From positions 1 through 64,000 of the forward strand of contig SADC01001082.1 of the NCBI GenBank assembly GCA_004194705.1: DNA of 64,000 nt, read 5' to 3'. Positions within the stretch are counted from its first letter, which is position 1; every line of letters begins with the position of its first letter. The notes below the pieces were generated by a model. That model did not search any database. It had not been told where the DNA came from and worked only from the letters and a program-made list of their open reading frames with translations. This DNA is from Ditylenchus dipsaci (taxonomy: Eukaryota; Nematoda; Chromadorea; Rhabditida; Anguinidae). The translations under genes and the position numbers were made by a program. Below, one piece after another: positions 11,097 to 21,939 of this stretch.

Positions 11097-11150
11097 ATTG
11101 CAATGTGCTTTATTGGCCGAGTGGTTAGTGGCTCGGGGGTTATACTTTCT
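11097..11150 (+). other. tRNA-like/SINE-like remnant
   Basis: GGCCGAGTGGTTAGTGGCTC resembles the D-arm region (A box) of a class II tRNA. No convincing B box follows, so this is at most a 5' remnant of a tRNA-derived element. Confidence 0.25.
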
Positions 11151-11573
11151 CGATTGCCAGCAAACTAGCTTTTGAATAATAACGACCACATTTTTTTTTA
11201 TTTAATAAACTCAAGATTACTCATTACTTGCAGAGTATCAATCGCGGTGAACCCGGTATTGTTTTTATTCGCTCGCAAAAAGTACTTGCAATATGTTGTA
11301 GTGCAGTTCAAAAGCTATAAAAACTAAAAAACCTGAGTGTTTAGATATGAACTTTTTGAAAAAAAATCAATTTTGGCCAATATCCTAGTTTATTCCAAAC
11401 TTTTTTTACCAGACTAGCGAATCACATTCTGCGAAAGCCTTCAAAAATCAAGGTTAAAAGTGTCGGACCCGAGGCGGGAACGAACTTTAGGAGTTGATTT
11501 TTTATCGAGACATTACTGTGCTGCTTTTGTAAGAAGGCGACTGCAAGGCGCCAGTCAACCTAGTATACCAATA

Positions 11574-11915
11574 CAGTCAAACCTCGATAAACCTCCACCC
11601 GAAAAGTTCCTTCCCGCCTGGGGTCCGACACTTTTTTTATCCCGATTTCTGAACAATTTAGCTAGTTCTGCTTTAACAGTCTGGTCGCAAATACCGAGAG
11701 TATTCCGATTTTGCCATTCGTTTTTCACAATTATAAAAAAATTCAAAAAAAGCAAAACCTAGGTAAACTGCCACCCTATTTCAAAAAAGGGTGGCAGAAA
11801 AAGAGAGACTGTCAAAACAGAACTAGCAAAAATTTTCAGAAATCGGGGTAAAAAAAGTGGCGGACCCCAGGCGGAAACGAACTTTTTGGGGTGGCGGGTT
11901 ATCGTGGTTTGACTG
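11574..11915. mobile_element. Pogo-type MITE, 342 bp
   Basis: TA then CAGTCAAACCTCGATAAACC at the left; GGGTTATCGTGGTTTGACTG at the right. Subterminal words ACCCGAAAAGTTCCTTCCCG and CGGAAACGAACTTTTTGGGG are also inverted, as are GGGTCCGACAC and GGCGGACCCC. A close relative is at 18470-18734. Part of the same subterminal sequence (GGAACGAACTTTAGG) lies at 11460-11500, suggesting a second truncated copy. Confidence 0.75.
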
Positions 11916-11919
11916 TGTC

Positions 11920-12600
11920 ACATTACTGTCATATCATCTCTTAAAAGTTTTAAGTCCAATAAAAATATTTGAATATGTTTATTTATATATTATTGCTGTT
12001 TATTTTCAAAAAAAATGTTCAAAATCATCTTGTAGCTTTTTCTTTAATCCTTTTCTTATCATTTTCCTCCGTTTGACGCTAAAAAATTAAAAATTTTATA
12101 TTTGTTAAATAAGATGTCAAATTTCTGTATATTTTAAAAAATGCTTGGTAAGCCGGAAATTCTCAGAAAATCAGGTAAAATAAATCGCCCACGATATTAC
12201 AACCCCTCAAAGTTTAAAAACATACAACAATGTCCCCCTTCCCACTCCCCATAACATGATTCGCCTGGACCACAGTGCGCATCCGCAGTGCATACATCAC
12301 CTTCGTGAGCTGAAGTTTTTTATATTATAAAAAGTAATTAAAGGGTTTTGAACATTTACGGCTAACTTCTATCAAGTTTAAAATAACTTTTTGAAATTAT
12401 TCCGGCAGAATTACATAATGTTGAACTAGCTCGAAATCAACTTTTAGCCATTTTTTGATATTTCAATGGTCGAAACGTATAGAAAAAATGTTTTTAGGGC
12501 ACGAACAACCATCTTAAAAAAAAAATGCTGACTAAAAATCGACTTTGCTTTAGACAACCGATGTGAAAGGTAGGGATACAGAATGGCCTATTCCGGAACA
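11920..12600. other. No feature seen
   Basis: AT-rich sequence with homopolymers and no supported exon, palindrome or element end that I can recognise. Confidence 0.5.
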
Positions 12601-12604
12601 GGAC

Positions 12605-13067
12605 CATACCTGCACGCAGCGCCAGCGCTGCACGAGCGCCGGCGCGCCGCCGGGTACAGTAGGGCAAGTTGGAGCGCCACCGGCGAAAAAATGAAGCGTG
12701 TCGGCGCCGGCGGCGAAATTTTTGTGAGGCGCCAGCGCTTCGAAAAATCGAAAAATTATATAGTTTTAGAAGTTAACAGAAGGCAGGAGATCTATTCTAG
12801 TAGTATGCTAATTAAATCAGTTGTGAACAAACTTTGTTTTCATATGAATTTCATCATGTTTGAAAACACAATTCAAATTTTAATCTTATTATACATAAGC
12901 CGGCGCCGGCGGTGTACCAGCGCCGGCGCGCCGAGGGCAAAAAAAGACATCTGATAAACGCCCGAGCCGGCGACGAAAATTTTAATGGCCCGGCGCTTCA
13001 GCCGGCGCCGGCGTTATAAATGAAAAATCACCGGCGCACTTTTATTTTTGGCAAGCGTGCAAGTATG
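12605..13067. mobile_element. GC-armed hAT-type MITE, 463 bp
   Basis: The ends are CATACCTGCACG and CGTGCAAGTATG, flanked by AACAGGAC and GACAGGAC, a 7 of 8 match to an 8-bp target duplication. Both arms are packed with GCGCCGGCGCC-like self-complementary words inside otherwise AT-rich sequence. The centre is AT-rich and has no convincing ORF. Same family as 19298-20183 and 30134-30884. Eight-bp duplications are the hallmark of hAT insertion. Confidence 0.8.
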
Positions 13068-13224
13068 GACAGGACACCAGAACGGGATACCCGAAAAATT
13101 TATCCCGGGACGGGAATGTGGCACCAATAAAAATTTGGGGACGTTACAATAATTTTGTCGGTCGGGATGCAAACAGAAAACTTAACAAAAAAAACTGGAG
13201 ATGGCTGGATATCTATCTTTTTGT

Positions 13225-13560
13225 TCACTCAAAAGGCCATTGACGCCTACGACAACGGTTGTCACCCGCCAACTAGTTCAACTCTTTTTTCGACTAGTTC
13301 AACTCTTTTTCTTCTTCTCGGAGGTTAGAAAAAAGCACTCCAGGGCGTGTATTAAAGATAAAAAGGTACTAAAAATTATACCTATACCTAAAATTAAATT
13401 CTAGGCCATTTTTTTGTTAGAAACCAAGCTGAAAATTCTGTACAAAAGTTCAATGATTAGGCGAGAATTTTCGACTAGTTCAACTCTTTTTCTAGAAGAC
13501 CAAAGTCCTCACGACGCACTTGATAGAGAAAAAAAAACGGATGTCGAACTAGTCATTTTT
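13225..13560. repeat. Dispersed GACTAGTTCAACTC repeats
   Basis: AACTAGTTCAACTCTTTTT or a near match occurs at about 13270, 13300 and 13470, and the reverse word GTCGAACTAGTC near 13545. This resembles an array inside an inverted-repeat element, but I could not define its ends. Confidence 0.35.
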
Positions 13561-13579
13561 AACGTAATCAAAATCTAAT

Positions 13580-14350
13580 TGAATTCCAATCTATTTAGCC
13601 CTAAATGTTGCATCCCCTCTTTGAAAAAAAACAAACCTTCAATAACAGTCCCTAAAAAGAAAGCAAAAATAAAAAAGAAAATAACAGTCTTGAAGAAAAG
13701 CATTTTAAAATAAATTGTTTTGATTTTTTCTTCTCTATTTATAAACAATTTATTCAAATAATTGAATAATCAAGTGACTTTAAAAAATATATTGGATTTT
13801 GCATTTAATTCTTTGATGGAGCGATTGCCATAACTTCTCTTTTGATTGTCGGCTTTTTGACATTGCTGGGCAGAATAATATTGGAGACCAGCGTGTGTAA
13901 GGATGAAAAGCACAGTGTAAGGGCAGTTTCTACCAAATATATGGCTATTGAAGGGGTCTTATTGTCAATGACACTAAATTCATAATTTTTTTACAGTAGG
14001 TTTTTTGCAGACACAACAGCGCACTATTCACAAATATGAGCACTTAAATAGTTTAAAAAAGACTTTGAGGGCTTCGGGGGCTTAACGGGCCTGGTTGTAA
14101 AATTAGTTGTAAATTTGAGAATGATTATAGAGTCTCTTTTTGCCACGTCCCGTGTTGAAAAACATGGTAAAACAGGCAAAAAGTCGGAATTTAAAAATGA
14201 ACAAGACTCAATTCTTCATAGACCAGAACCCAAGAATAATGTTTTTTCGAGCTTCTGGGACGATTTTAGGTCGATATAGGCTGTTTGGGAAAATTTTGAA
14301 AAAAGTTTATTTGGGCTGAGGGGGTGTATGCAAGTAGCGTCCAAAAGTCT
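13580..14350. other. No coding feature seen
   Basis: AT-rich. The word GTATGCAAGTAGCGTCC near 14330 is the complement of GACGCTACTTGCATATAC near 4235 and 8765, marking a dispersed repeat end just beside the transposase fragment that follows. Confidence 0.45.
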
Positions 14351-14352
14351 TT

Positions 14353-14704
14353 CTATAGACCAAATTTTTCATTCATAAACCCCACTTTCCCTTCATCCCA
14401 TCCTTTAAGAACCTGAATATCGACTTCGAAATTATTAGCCGCTGCACTGCTCCCATACTTTCGTGCCCAGGCAATCGTCTTATCTTTCACTGACAAACGG
14501 TAGGTTCATTGCTCTTCGAAGTTTTCGATATACCGGTAGACTGAATCATGAGGCAGACCTGTTTCCTTGATGATCTTTGTTGCTTTCCAACCGATTCGGT
14601 AGAGCCATTCCGTCTTCGAACGTTCAATGTCGCGCGGGAGGTCTTTGGCATCTTCGATTTCGCGGAAGGCTCGCTTTTTCCGCTTTGCTTTGGCACTTGC
14701 AGTC
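14353..14704 (-). pseudogene. DNA-transposase N-terminal fragment (helix-turn-helix), frameshifted
   Basis: The minus strand from about 14704 reads ASAKAKRKKRAF (a basic, NLS-like stretch), then RSKTEWLYRIGWKATKIIKE, TGLPHDSVYRYIENFEEQ and a stop at 14506-14508. After a frame change it reads DKTIAWARKYGSSAAANNFE, VDIQVLKGWD, ending near 14353. The pattern W-A-x-x-Y-G-S-x-A-A-x-x-F-x-V-x-x-x-x-L-x-x-W is typical of helix-turn-helix DNA-binding domains in pogo/Tc1-like transposases and related proteins. No catalytic DDE region follows, so only the DNA-binding part survives. Family assignment is an inference. Confidence 0.5.
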
Positions 14705-16780
14705 AGTTTTGGGGAGGGCGCTTATTTGAAGAAATACGGCACCGGTAAATTACCGGTAAATTACGGCAAAAAAAAATTGTCGGTAAATTTAACAACCCTC
14801 GTTACCCCTCATAAACACCCTATATCTCAGCTCAAAAAAAATTCGCAAATCTGTTTTTTACCACGAAATCAGCTAAGTCAACTTTTTCGATTTGAACGCG
14901 AAAATCTCAAAATATTTTATTTTAATTTTTCATGGGTTGAAAAATAATTACCTAAACTAACTAATAAAGAAAATACGGTATATGTCTGATACACAACTTT
15001 TACTCTTAGCTGTCTCCATTTTGGCTGTTTTTTGGCTGTCTCAATAAGGGCAATACCAAGGTAGGACACACACACACTCACACACCCACACATGCCAAAT
15101 ACTATATAGAGATGTTTTCGATTACTTATACAGTCGACTCTCTCCATATTGTAACCACTTACGGAACAAGAAATCTGACAACTTGTACCACTATCAAGAC
15201 ACTTAGGAAGACCACTTTCAAACAGTTGTTGGACATGAATTTCAGCACATGATACAGGTCTAAATCAACAGGTCGGTTTTGAAATATTTATTTGACCTTA
15301 GTAACAAATACCCCCTCTCCGTAAATTTTTTCTTTTGAAAACTTTATGCAAAGTGCTCAAATATTAACACAATGAAGGCCGTACGACCTGAATGTACGCT
15401 CTTGTGAAAAAAAAATCGCTGAACACCATGGTAAAAAAATGTATAAAAAGTGAGAACATGGTGGTCAACTGCCCACTATTTCAATAGATTTATTAACCAA
15501 TTAAAAAATATTGGCATGGTTTATTTCTTTGAAAATGGTAGGCAAAAATTGTAATTTGGCCTGTTCACAGAGGCAGATGACTACCATATAGTGAATTTTT
15601 TTTTAATTTTACCGTCGTGTTAAGCGTGAAATACTGCACAAGAAATTGTTTCCAGGGCGTGCGGCTTTTTGCCTGTTGAAAAGGTTAGTTATAGCGACCG
15701 GAGAACTTTTACCCAATTGTCAGCGCTCGATTGAACTGTGCTCCCAGCAGTCAATCAGCTTGGAGAGTCAAGGCATTTTTATTTAACTTTGTTGAAAGTT
15801 TGCATGAAAAATTATTTAAAAGTGTGAAAAAAAACAGTTTCTAAAGACTTTTAAATTCAAACAAAAAATTTAAAAAAAATTGCCTTGGTCCTGCAAGCTA
15901 ATCGACTATTTGGGGCAGGGTATAATCGAGTGCTGGGGTAGGGCATAGTATAGTCCAGCAACGGTGGAAGAAAAATTCTATGGGGTCGGTATTCACTACT
16001 AAGTACGTTTATTTACACTACCAGTTTGGCCGGGTGTTATGGCGTTTCGTCTCCTGCAAATAAAAATTACTTATATTTTCTGCAGTAAAAATTTCTGATC
16101 AAATTTAACCATGTAATCTCTATTAATTCATCGTGAAAATGAGTTACAAATCTACATACTGTATTTGGTGTAATATTTAGTGACAAACATATTCCCATCA
16201 ACATGAAAATATTCTAAACATACAACTTTTTTAGCCCTAAATCTTTTTTTAATTTTGAAAATAAGGACATTTGCTGAAAAAATATGGACATCTATGTATA
16301 GTATTTGGGTCGGTTGTAACTGTCCGTCCCCAATTCTCAGTTAAAGACCAATTTTTAGTCATTTTTGCAAACTTTTGTCGGATATCTTGCCGGAAGCCTA
16401 TAATTCAACATCTTAGCTTCGCTTAAAGCACAAAACTGTAACATGCAGATGGCTTCAAAAAAGTTTTTAAGTCCCCTCAAAATGGAAATGGTGGATTTCA
16501 GCTTGGATTTTCGGTGGATGTTTGTGTTGAAGTGATATTATCGATCAGCTCTCGCAAACCCATGTCAAATATCTGCCTGAAATTTTCAAATTGATTCACA
16601 GCTACTAATGTGTACAAACACGGTGGAGGCGTCGGAATCTGGAAAGTCAAGATGATAATGATAATATTGTATTATAATAATAAATACTGTAGACTATAGA
16701 GACATCAAGAAGCTCAAGGGTTATTATTATGCATTATTAATTATTTTGAGTAAATTTGTTACATTGAAGAGACGAGTAAA
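14705..16780. other. Repeat remnants, no gene seen
   Basis: Includes GGTAAATTACCGGTAAATTAC repeats ending in ACAACCCT near 14740-14810 (a hAT-like right end), a CA-rich simple stretch at 15065-15095, a solitary pogo-type end at about 15130 (CAGTCGACTCTCTCC), and one GCCTTGGTCCTGCAAGC word near 15885. No supported exon. Confidence 0.45.
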
Positions 16781-16786
16781 TTGACG

Positions 16787-17230
16787 GTGGGGAGATGACT
16801 TGGTGGCGGAAAAATTGACGGCGAAAAATTTTGCGAAATTCAAGAGAGCCGTTATATATGTTTGCTTTGGAATTCTGAGTTTCTGACAACACATTCGTGT
16901 TTAGCATGGTCGATTTGCATATAAAAGTGCTCTTTGATCTGAGAAATCACTCATATTTCGGATTCCACTCGAGACAACGGACATATAAATCTCTTTTTTA
17001 GGAAAAAAATTTAGTTTAAATGTTTGTTGTCTCGAGTGGAATTTAAAAAATAAGTAATTCCTCAGATTAAAAAGCACTTTTAAAAGCGAATCGACCACGC
17101 TGAACACGAATCTGGTGTCAGAAACTCGCGATTGCAAAGCAAATATACATAATGGCTCTCTTAATTTCCGCCCAATTTTTCGCTCCAAATTTTCCGTTGT
17201 CAATTTTTCCGCCGCCAAATCATCTCCTCA
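16787..17230. mobile_element. Long palindromic MITE centred on CTCGAGACAA
   Basis: The two halves are inverted copies. The left reads GATGACTTGGTGGCGGAAAA, CATTCGTGTTTAGCATGGTC and ATTCCACTCGAGACAAC. The right reads GTTGTCTCGAGTGGAAT, GACCACGCTGAACACGAATC and CCGCCAAATCATCTCC. The words GGATTCGTGTTCAGCGTGG and ATTCCGCTCGAGACAA recur at 29105, 32900, 33780, 47240, 48050, 50100-50230 and 54760-54960, defining a dispersed family. Confidence 0.75.
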
Positions 17231-17259
17231 CTGAATTGACAGAGGTTACACATTATCGT

Positions 17260-17467
17260 CTAAAAAACTAAAGAAAACCTCTGATGGATGTTAGCTGAGA
17301 AGATCGTCTGGTCATTGAGTGGAATGGATTTTTTAGTGAGGCTACTGTAGAGCTTGTAATAAAACACCACAGGGACAGTAAGCATGCCAAGAAATAAAAC
17401 AAGGCCAGCGATCTGGAAGGCTTTTGATTTCCAAGTTCGGCTGCTGAAGCACGCCACTACACTACCT
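17260..17467 (-). other. Possible exon with one membrane segment
   Basis: Open minus-strand frame containing CFSSRTWKSKAFQIAG followed by the hydrophobic run LVLFLGMLTVPVVFYY and LYSSLTKKS. The frame is non-repetitive and abuts the terminal-repeat element at 17468. A loosely similar minus-strand stretch (AKTLVYGMVIIVLSFG) lies near 20700-20760. I recognise no family. It may be part of a small membrane protein gene or chance. Confidence 0.25.
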
Positions 17468-18151
17468 GGGGCCGTATGCATTGGAAGCTAGGATTGAGGA
17501 TAGGATTAATCCTATCCTCAATCCGTGTTCCAATGCATACGGATCGGATTGGAGATAGGATTAATCCTATCCTTAATTCTATCCGTCCTAATGCATACGG
17601 ATCGGCTTATATTCTAGATCGGATAATTTCTAATGTCGAGAGCTCTACTCCGGCAGCTGACAGCGACTTTTTAAAAGGTCAAATAAAGTTGTCGTTTTAG
17701 CGGCATTTACCTTATTAGAGAATTTACGGTATGCTAATTACATGCGTAGACTTCATTTAAGCTTTATATCTCGACCACCATACAGTAGGTTTGCAAGGCG
17801 CCTAGAAAACAGAAAATGAAAGGATTTGTAAGCTCGATCCGCACAACGTTTAAACGTGAAAAACGACGTGGAAAGAAATCGAAAAAACAAAAGAAAAAAG
17901 GGCACAAAACAGGTGAGAAACAATGAAACTCTTGAGAAATAGCAATTCAGAACTTTACTTCGAAAAATTTCACGTTTCTGAAAATGCACTGAAATTATCC
18001 GATCTAGAATCCAATCCGTCCTAATGCATACGGATAGGCTTGAGGATAGGATTAATCCTATCCTCAATCCTATCCGTCCTAATGCATATGGATCGGCTTG
18101 AGGATAGGATTAATCCTATCCTCAATCCTAGCTGCCAATGCATACGGCCCC
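17468..18151. mobile_element. Terminal-inverted-repeat element GGGGCCGTATGCATTGG
   Basis: The left end GGGGCCGTATGCATTGGAAG and right end CCAATGCATACGGCCCC are inverted. Each arm repeats two short units: the self-complementary GGATAGGATTAATCCTATCC and ATGCATACGGATCGG, twice on the left and twice on the right. No target duplication is obvious. The termini recall PIF/Harbinger-like elements, but that is only resemblance. The ~350-bp middle is not repeat-like and holds the small open frame at 17816-17912. Confidence 0.7.
17816..17912 (+). CDS. Possible small exon, strongly basic, inside a TIR element
   Basis: ATG opens MKGFVSSIRTTFKREKRRGK followed by a Lys-rich run, ending at a good donor, ACAG|GTGAGA. 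The 32 codons are about half Lys/Arg. No next exon was recognised before the element ends. It could be an exon picked up by the element, its own small gene, or chance in A-rich sequence. Confidence 0.22.
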
Positions 18152-18244
18152 TGCAATTTCAAGTAGCTGTTTTAAGTTTTCATTTTTCATGTCACAGGTT
18201 CGGTATCATCTTCCTGCATGTTTTATTTTTCTAGATTCTTGAAA

Positions 18245-18468
18245 AAATACTATCCAGGTCGTTTGAGTACCCTTCAGAGAGCTTAAAGCACCATCCTGAT
18301 AGTTAGAGCAGCATACAAGTGGTTCGAGTACCATCCAGGTGGGTAGAGCTTATCCAGATAATGCAAGCGATATTTAGATGGTTTGTGTACCATCCAGGTG
18401 GTTTGGGTATCCTCCAGCTAGTATGGGTGCCATCCAGATGTTACGGATACAATTTAGATGGTTTTGGT
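18245..18468. repeat. Degenerate ~24-27 bp minisatellite
   Basis: About nine loose units around ACCATCCAGGTGGTTYGGGT, with variants such as CCATCCTGATAGTTAGAG and CATCCAGATGTTACGG. It ends exactly where the pogo-type MITE begins. It is not a coding array, because the frames break. Confidence 0.6.
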
Positions 18469-18469
18469 A

Positions 18470-18734
18470 CAGTCAAACCTCTATATAACGCCCCCCCCCC
18501 CCCTAAAAGTTCGTTCCCACCTTGGGTCCGACACTTTTTTTTAGCTCTATTTTCAAAGCTTTTTTTAAATTCTGTTTTGACAGTCTGGTCGCAAATATCG
18601 CAAGGATTCCGATTTTGCCGATCGTTTTTCAATATTTGAATAATTTACTATTAAAAAATACAAAACCTCTATATAACGGCCCTCTAATTTTTTTTAGAGG
18701 CCGACTGTAGTCGGCCCTCTAAAAGGTTTGACTG
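18470..18734. mobile_element. Pogo-type MITE, 265 bp
   Basis: TA, then CAGTCAAACCTCTATATAAC at the left and AAAAGGTTTGACTG then TA at the right. It shares AAGTTCGTTCCCACCTTGGG and GACAGTCTGGTCGCAAATA with the element at 11574-11915. Near 18660 the word ACCTCTATATAACGGCCCTC occurs again, so the right half looks like a second end. Confidence 0.7.
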
Positions 18735-18881
18735 TAGTATAAGGTGGATACTACCCTTAAACAGTCATATAACTTGATGTCTGAAGGCAGAAATTGAAAT
18801 TTTGGTAAAAAAAAGTTTAAAATAACGACTTTCCCTTTAAGACAACAACATAAAACAATAAAAAAATGTAAAAAAATGACC

Positions 18882-18970
18882 AAGTGCACCCCCCCCCTTC
18901 TAAGTGCACTTCCCCCCCCTTCGGATGGGGGGAGGGGGGGAGGCGGTGTTGGATGTATGGGGTGCACTTG
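18882..18970. repeat. C/G-run hairpin
   Basis: CAAGTGCACCCCCCC on the left and GGGGTGCACTTGGG on the right enclose CCCCCCTTCGG and GGGGGGAGGGGGG runs, so the ~90 bp can fold into a hairpin or form G-rich structure. Confidence 0.55.
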
Positions 18971-19297
18971 GGCTTTTACGGCTTTGATCACCTGAATAAA
19001 TAAACAATGAGGAAAAAGAAAAAAAATTAAATTGAAAATGTGCTCTTCTGGGGGTCGAACTTGCGACATTCAAAAGTGGAGCCTGGGTCACATCCACCCA
19101 GACCGTCCTCTATACTTAGTTTTTACCAAGTTTTTTAGCTAAACTTTGCAATAAAATTCTTTATACACATTTTATGATCAATGGTCTTGCCCAGAACTGT
19201 GTCTAAGGTGCGTGTGTGCGCATCTGAATTCTGAGCAATAACTTTTTTCCTTAAAGTGCTAAGAAGTGTCTTTCCAATCATTTTGTCGCTTTCTTAC

Positions 19298-20183
19298 CAT
19301 ACTTGCACGTTTCCCAAAAAATAAAAAGCGCCGCCGCCTCCGCCGAGGTTTTTTCAAAATGAGCGCCGCCGCCTCCGCCGCCGCCGGCATTCTGAAAATT
19401 TCGCCGCCGCCGCCGGCGGAGCGCCTGCCGCCAGCGCTCCAAAATCGCTAATTTTGCCCGGCGGGCCGCCGGCGGGAGGCGGCCCGCCGGAGAGAAATTA
19501 GCCATATTTGTAATTTTTTTTTGAATTAGTATTGCTATTTTTTTTAAATTTTTATTTATTATGAAAATAACTCTAGCTGATGATCTATCTATGATCTATT
19601 TTCTTGAGCTACTACTATGATGAAATTTGAATAAAAAAATTGTAGGTTTTTTGGCGAAATTCTTGCGATACTGCGGTGCTAAAAGTGGAAAACATCTTGG
19701 CAAAAAGCTGTTGAGTCTAGTGGGCATCAACATCGCCATTGACGTAGCAACTGATGCCATATTGGACGATGATTCTGAGGAAATGGAGGCAAAAGTAGAT
19801 GCTTACTTACGACAAATAGCGAAGAAAATTTTGGCTAGTAAAGATGTAAAAGAAGATTTCTTTGAAGAGTAATTTTATTAATAGAGAAGTTTTGTTGTCA
19901 TTCTAAAAAAATTACATCTATATATCCTCATTTTTTACACATGTTTGATTAGTCGTAACTAGTAATAAAAATCAAGCTTTTTACAGAATTTTTTCATCAA
20001 TTTATAAACGAATTCTGCCTATAAAAATGAGCGCTGCCGCCTCCGCCGCCGCCGGCATTTCGAAAATTTCGCCGCCGCCGCCGGCGGAGCGCCGGCCGCC
20101 GGCGCTCCAAAATCGCCAATTTGCCCGGCGGGCCGCCGGCGGAAGGCGGCCGCCGGCGCTCCGCCGGCGGCCGTGCAAGTATG
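19298..20183. mobile_element. GC-armed hAT-type element carrying a small ORF, 886 bp
   Basis: The ends CATACTTGCACG and CGTGCAAGTATG are flanked by a perfect 8-bp duplication, TTTCTTAC. Each arm (about 19328-19490 and 20028-20172) is an array of GCCGCCGCC and GCCGGCGG words. The centre is AT-rich but contains an open frame of non-repetitive composition at 19647-19872. It has the same end sequence as 12605-13067 and 30134-30884. It carries no transposase, so movement would need one supplied in trans. Confidence 0.85.
19647..19872 (+). CDS. Small protein-coding exon inside a hAT-type element, function unknown
   Basis: After a TTGTAG acceptor the frame reads FLAKFLRYCGAKSGKHLG, KKLLSLVGINIAIDVATD, ILDDDSEEMEAKVDAYLRQI, KKILASKDVKEDFFEE and a TAA stop. 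The first part is basic and amphipathic; the second is acidic with a probable helix. There is no ATG at the start of the frame, so it is read as a last exon, or its start is upstream in unrecognised sequence. A similar but broken frame lies in the related element at 30134-30884 (GNSEQRVEEIVDNYLHQVVE aligns with DDSEEMEAKVDAYLRQIAKK). Presence in two family members argues for an element-carried gene. I recognise no domain. Confidence 0.45.
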
Positions 20184-20349
20184 TTTCTTACCAGCTAAAG
20201 CGACACAATTCTAGCCATTGTTTGGACCAGTTGGAGAGACATTCTGTACTTTTATCTCAAAAAATCCCAACGCCATTTTTTAGTAGTTATGAATTTACTA
20301 AAAAATCGTTATTATTTTTGAAACAAAAAGTCTCTCGGCGCACTGAAAC

Positions 20350-20610
20350 ATGTGAAATTTTGGCTCTATATGTGTTCGAGGGTACACTAAAAAAATATGC
20401 CTTGGTCTCCCCTGTTTTTTTTTCACAAAATTTATTTTTCTTTAGATCTCAGAAACCGTTTATCAACTCGTTTACCTTTTTTAAGCAAAAAATGAATTTA
20501 GTGCGAGAAAAGTGAATTTTGTGTGACCTAGCACCTTTAAAACAGGGGGGACCAAAGCATATTTTTGATTGTACTTTCGAACACATAAAGAGCCGAAATT
20601 GCCAGTCACG
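20350..20610. mobile_element. Palindromic MITE with CCTTGGTC core
   Basis: Left GAAATTTTGGCTCTATATGT and AAATATGCCTTGGTCTCCCC pair with right GGGGGGACCAAAGCATATTT and ACATAAAGAGCCGAAATTGC. The (CCTTGGTC)CCCCC core recurs at 10510, 15885, 22145-22205, 50520-50775 and 61080, often at symmetric positions within palindromes. Confidence 0.65.
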
Positions 20611-20619
20611 GCAATGCTT

Positions 20620-21000
20620 TCTTTAAACTTACTGTCTGTAGTCACATATGAACCTTCAGTGACGAACAAGTAAGGAAGCTGGAGATCCAAAAGACAACAC
20701 TATAATAACCATCCCATACACTAAAGTCTTAGCCGTACTGAAAGTCTTGGCAACCTGGCTTGCATTGGCTATAGTCATATGCCTAAATACTTCACTTTAT
20801 CAAACCAGCCAATATTATGATTTTTTCTATCACGTGGATATATAAAAAATTGTGGGTTAAAAAACCTTCTATCACACATCAAAATTATAACAACATCAAA
20901 TTTAGGGAAGCATAATTTTTATTTAATTTTACGCACATTTTTCAATGATACTGCTGAAAAAGAAAGTGCGTCATCGAAAACACACGTTGGATCAGAGAAA
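20620..21000. other. No confirmed gene
   Basis: A minus-strand frame near 20620-20780 reads QVAKTFSTAKTLVYGMVIIV and, in another frame, LQLPYLFVTEGSYVTTDSKF. These look more protein-like than the surroundings, but no splice arrangement joins them. Confidence 0.25.
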
Positions 21001-21012
21001 GACAATGCTATA

Positions 21013-21231
21013 CAGTCAACCTCGATATGGTGGAAAAGCAAAAAAGTGTCGGAACCAAGGCGGGAACGAACTTGAAGGAGTACCAGCTTAGCAGGGTAAA
21101 CTGCACAGTTAAACCTCAATAGAGTGGCTCCCCTAAGTTATGAAAGCTTAAAGAATCCAATAGAGTGGCCCCTTGGTAAAGTGGCCCTCTTGGCCTGTTC
21201 CCTAGGGGGTCACTACATCGAGGTTTCACTG
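21013..21231. mobile_element. Pogo-type MITE pair, nested or adjoining
   Basis: TA then CAGTCAACCTCGATATGG opens the region. A second left end, CAGTTAAACCTCAATAGAG, begins near 21106, and the right end ATCGAGGTTTCACTG then TA closes it at 21231. GTGGCTCCCC and GTGGCCCTC words pair inside. Confidence 0.6.
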
Positions 21232-21249
21232 TACTTGACTTTTATTTGC

Positions 21250-21930
21250 GCAATAAAAGACTTTTTTGCATCTAAAAAATTGCAAAATCTTTCGAATTAG
21301 ATGCAAAAAAACTCTGAAGTTTACTCCCCTTAAAAAAAGAGTCGAAAATTGTGCTAAAAGAAAACAATTTAACTCATTTTTTTCATTCTACACTAAAAAG
21401 GTAGACTTGAACTTAAAAAAAAAGCTTTGGGTAATTTTTTTAATAATAAATGTGTATACCTATTTATGGCGAGTAATGCAAAAAATGCTGTGGACATCAG
21501 GACCAAGAAGTTCTTGAGCAACATTTTGTATCCACAAAACTTAGGGCAAATAGACCGGAATGTTTCTTTGAAGAGAGCAGGCGCCCAATCAGCTGCTAGT
21601 GAGAGTGAAAGAATCACATCGGTGATTGACTAAATTTGCTATAATAAGTGATTCTTTTTTTCATTTAGCTTTTAAAAACTTATCATGAAAGCGAATATGA
21701 TTCGGAGGAGATAGTGGCCTTATTTCTAGAAGAGCACAATACTTTGCACAACTTCAAGCCATTACTATAATGCTAACCATAGTTGATAGGAGAAAATAAT
21801 AAGAAAGATGATACTGATCCACCACGGATTTGCCTCGTCATCAATTACAATTTAGCTAAAACAGGTGCATGTTCAGTTGGACAGTTTTTTTCGGGAGATT
21901 AAGTTTGAGTTTTGTGAGATTTTGTGAGCC
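21250..21930 (+). other. Weak open frame, no family recognised
   Basis: At about 21466-21633 the plus strand reads MASNAKNAVDIRTKKFLSN, ILYPQNLGQIDRNVSLKR, AGAQSAASESERITSVID and stop. The composition is plausible for a short exon but there is no conserved motif or splice support, and the minus strand is also open here. Confidence 0.22.
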
Positions 21931-21939
21931 CTTTCTCAA

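Noticed and set aside
12583..12954. A 123-codon frame rich in Arg/Ala
   Set aside because: It runs through the GC-rich arms of a hAT-type MITE and its AT-rich centre, with no conserved features.
19040..19095. Minus-strand AGTTCGACCCC, like a tRNA B box
   Set aside because: I could not find a matching A box or cloverleaf, so a tRNA call is not justified.
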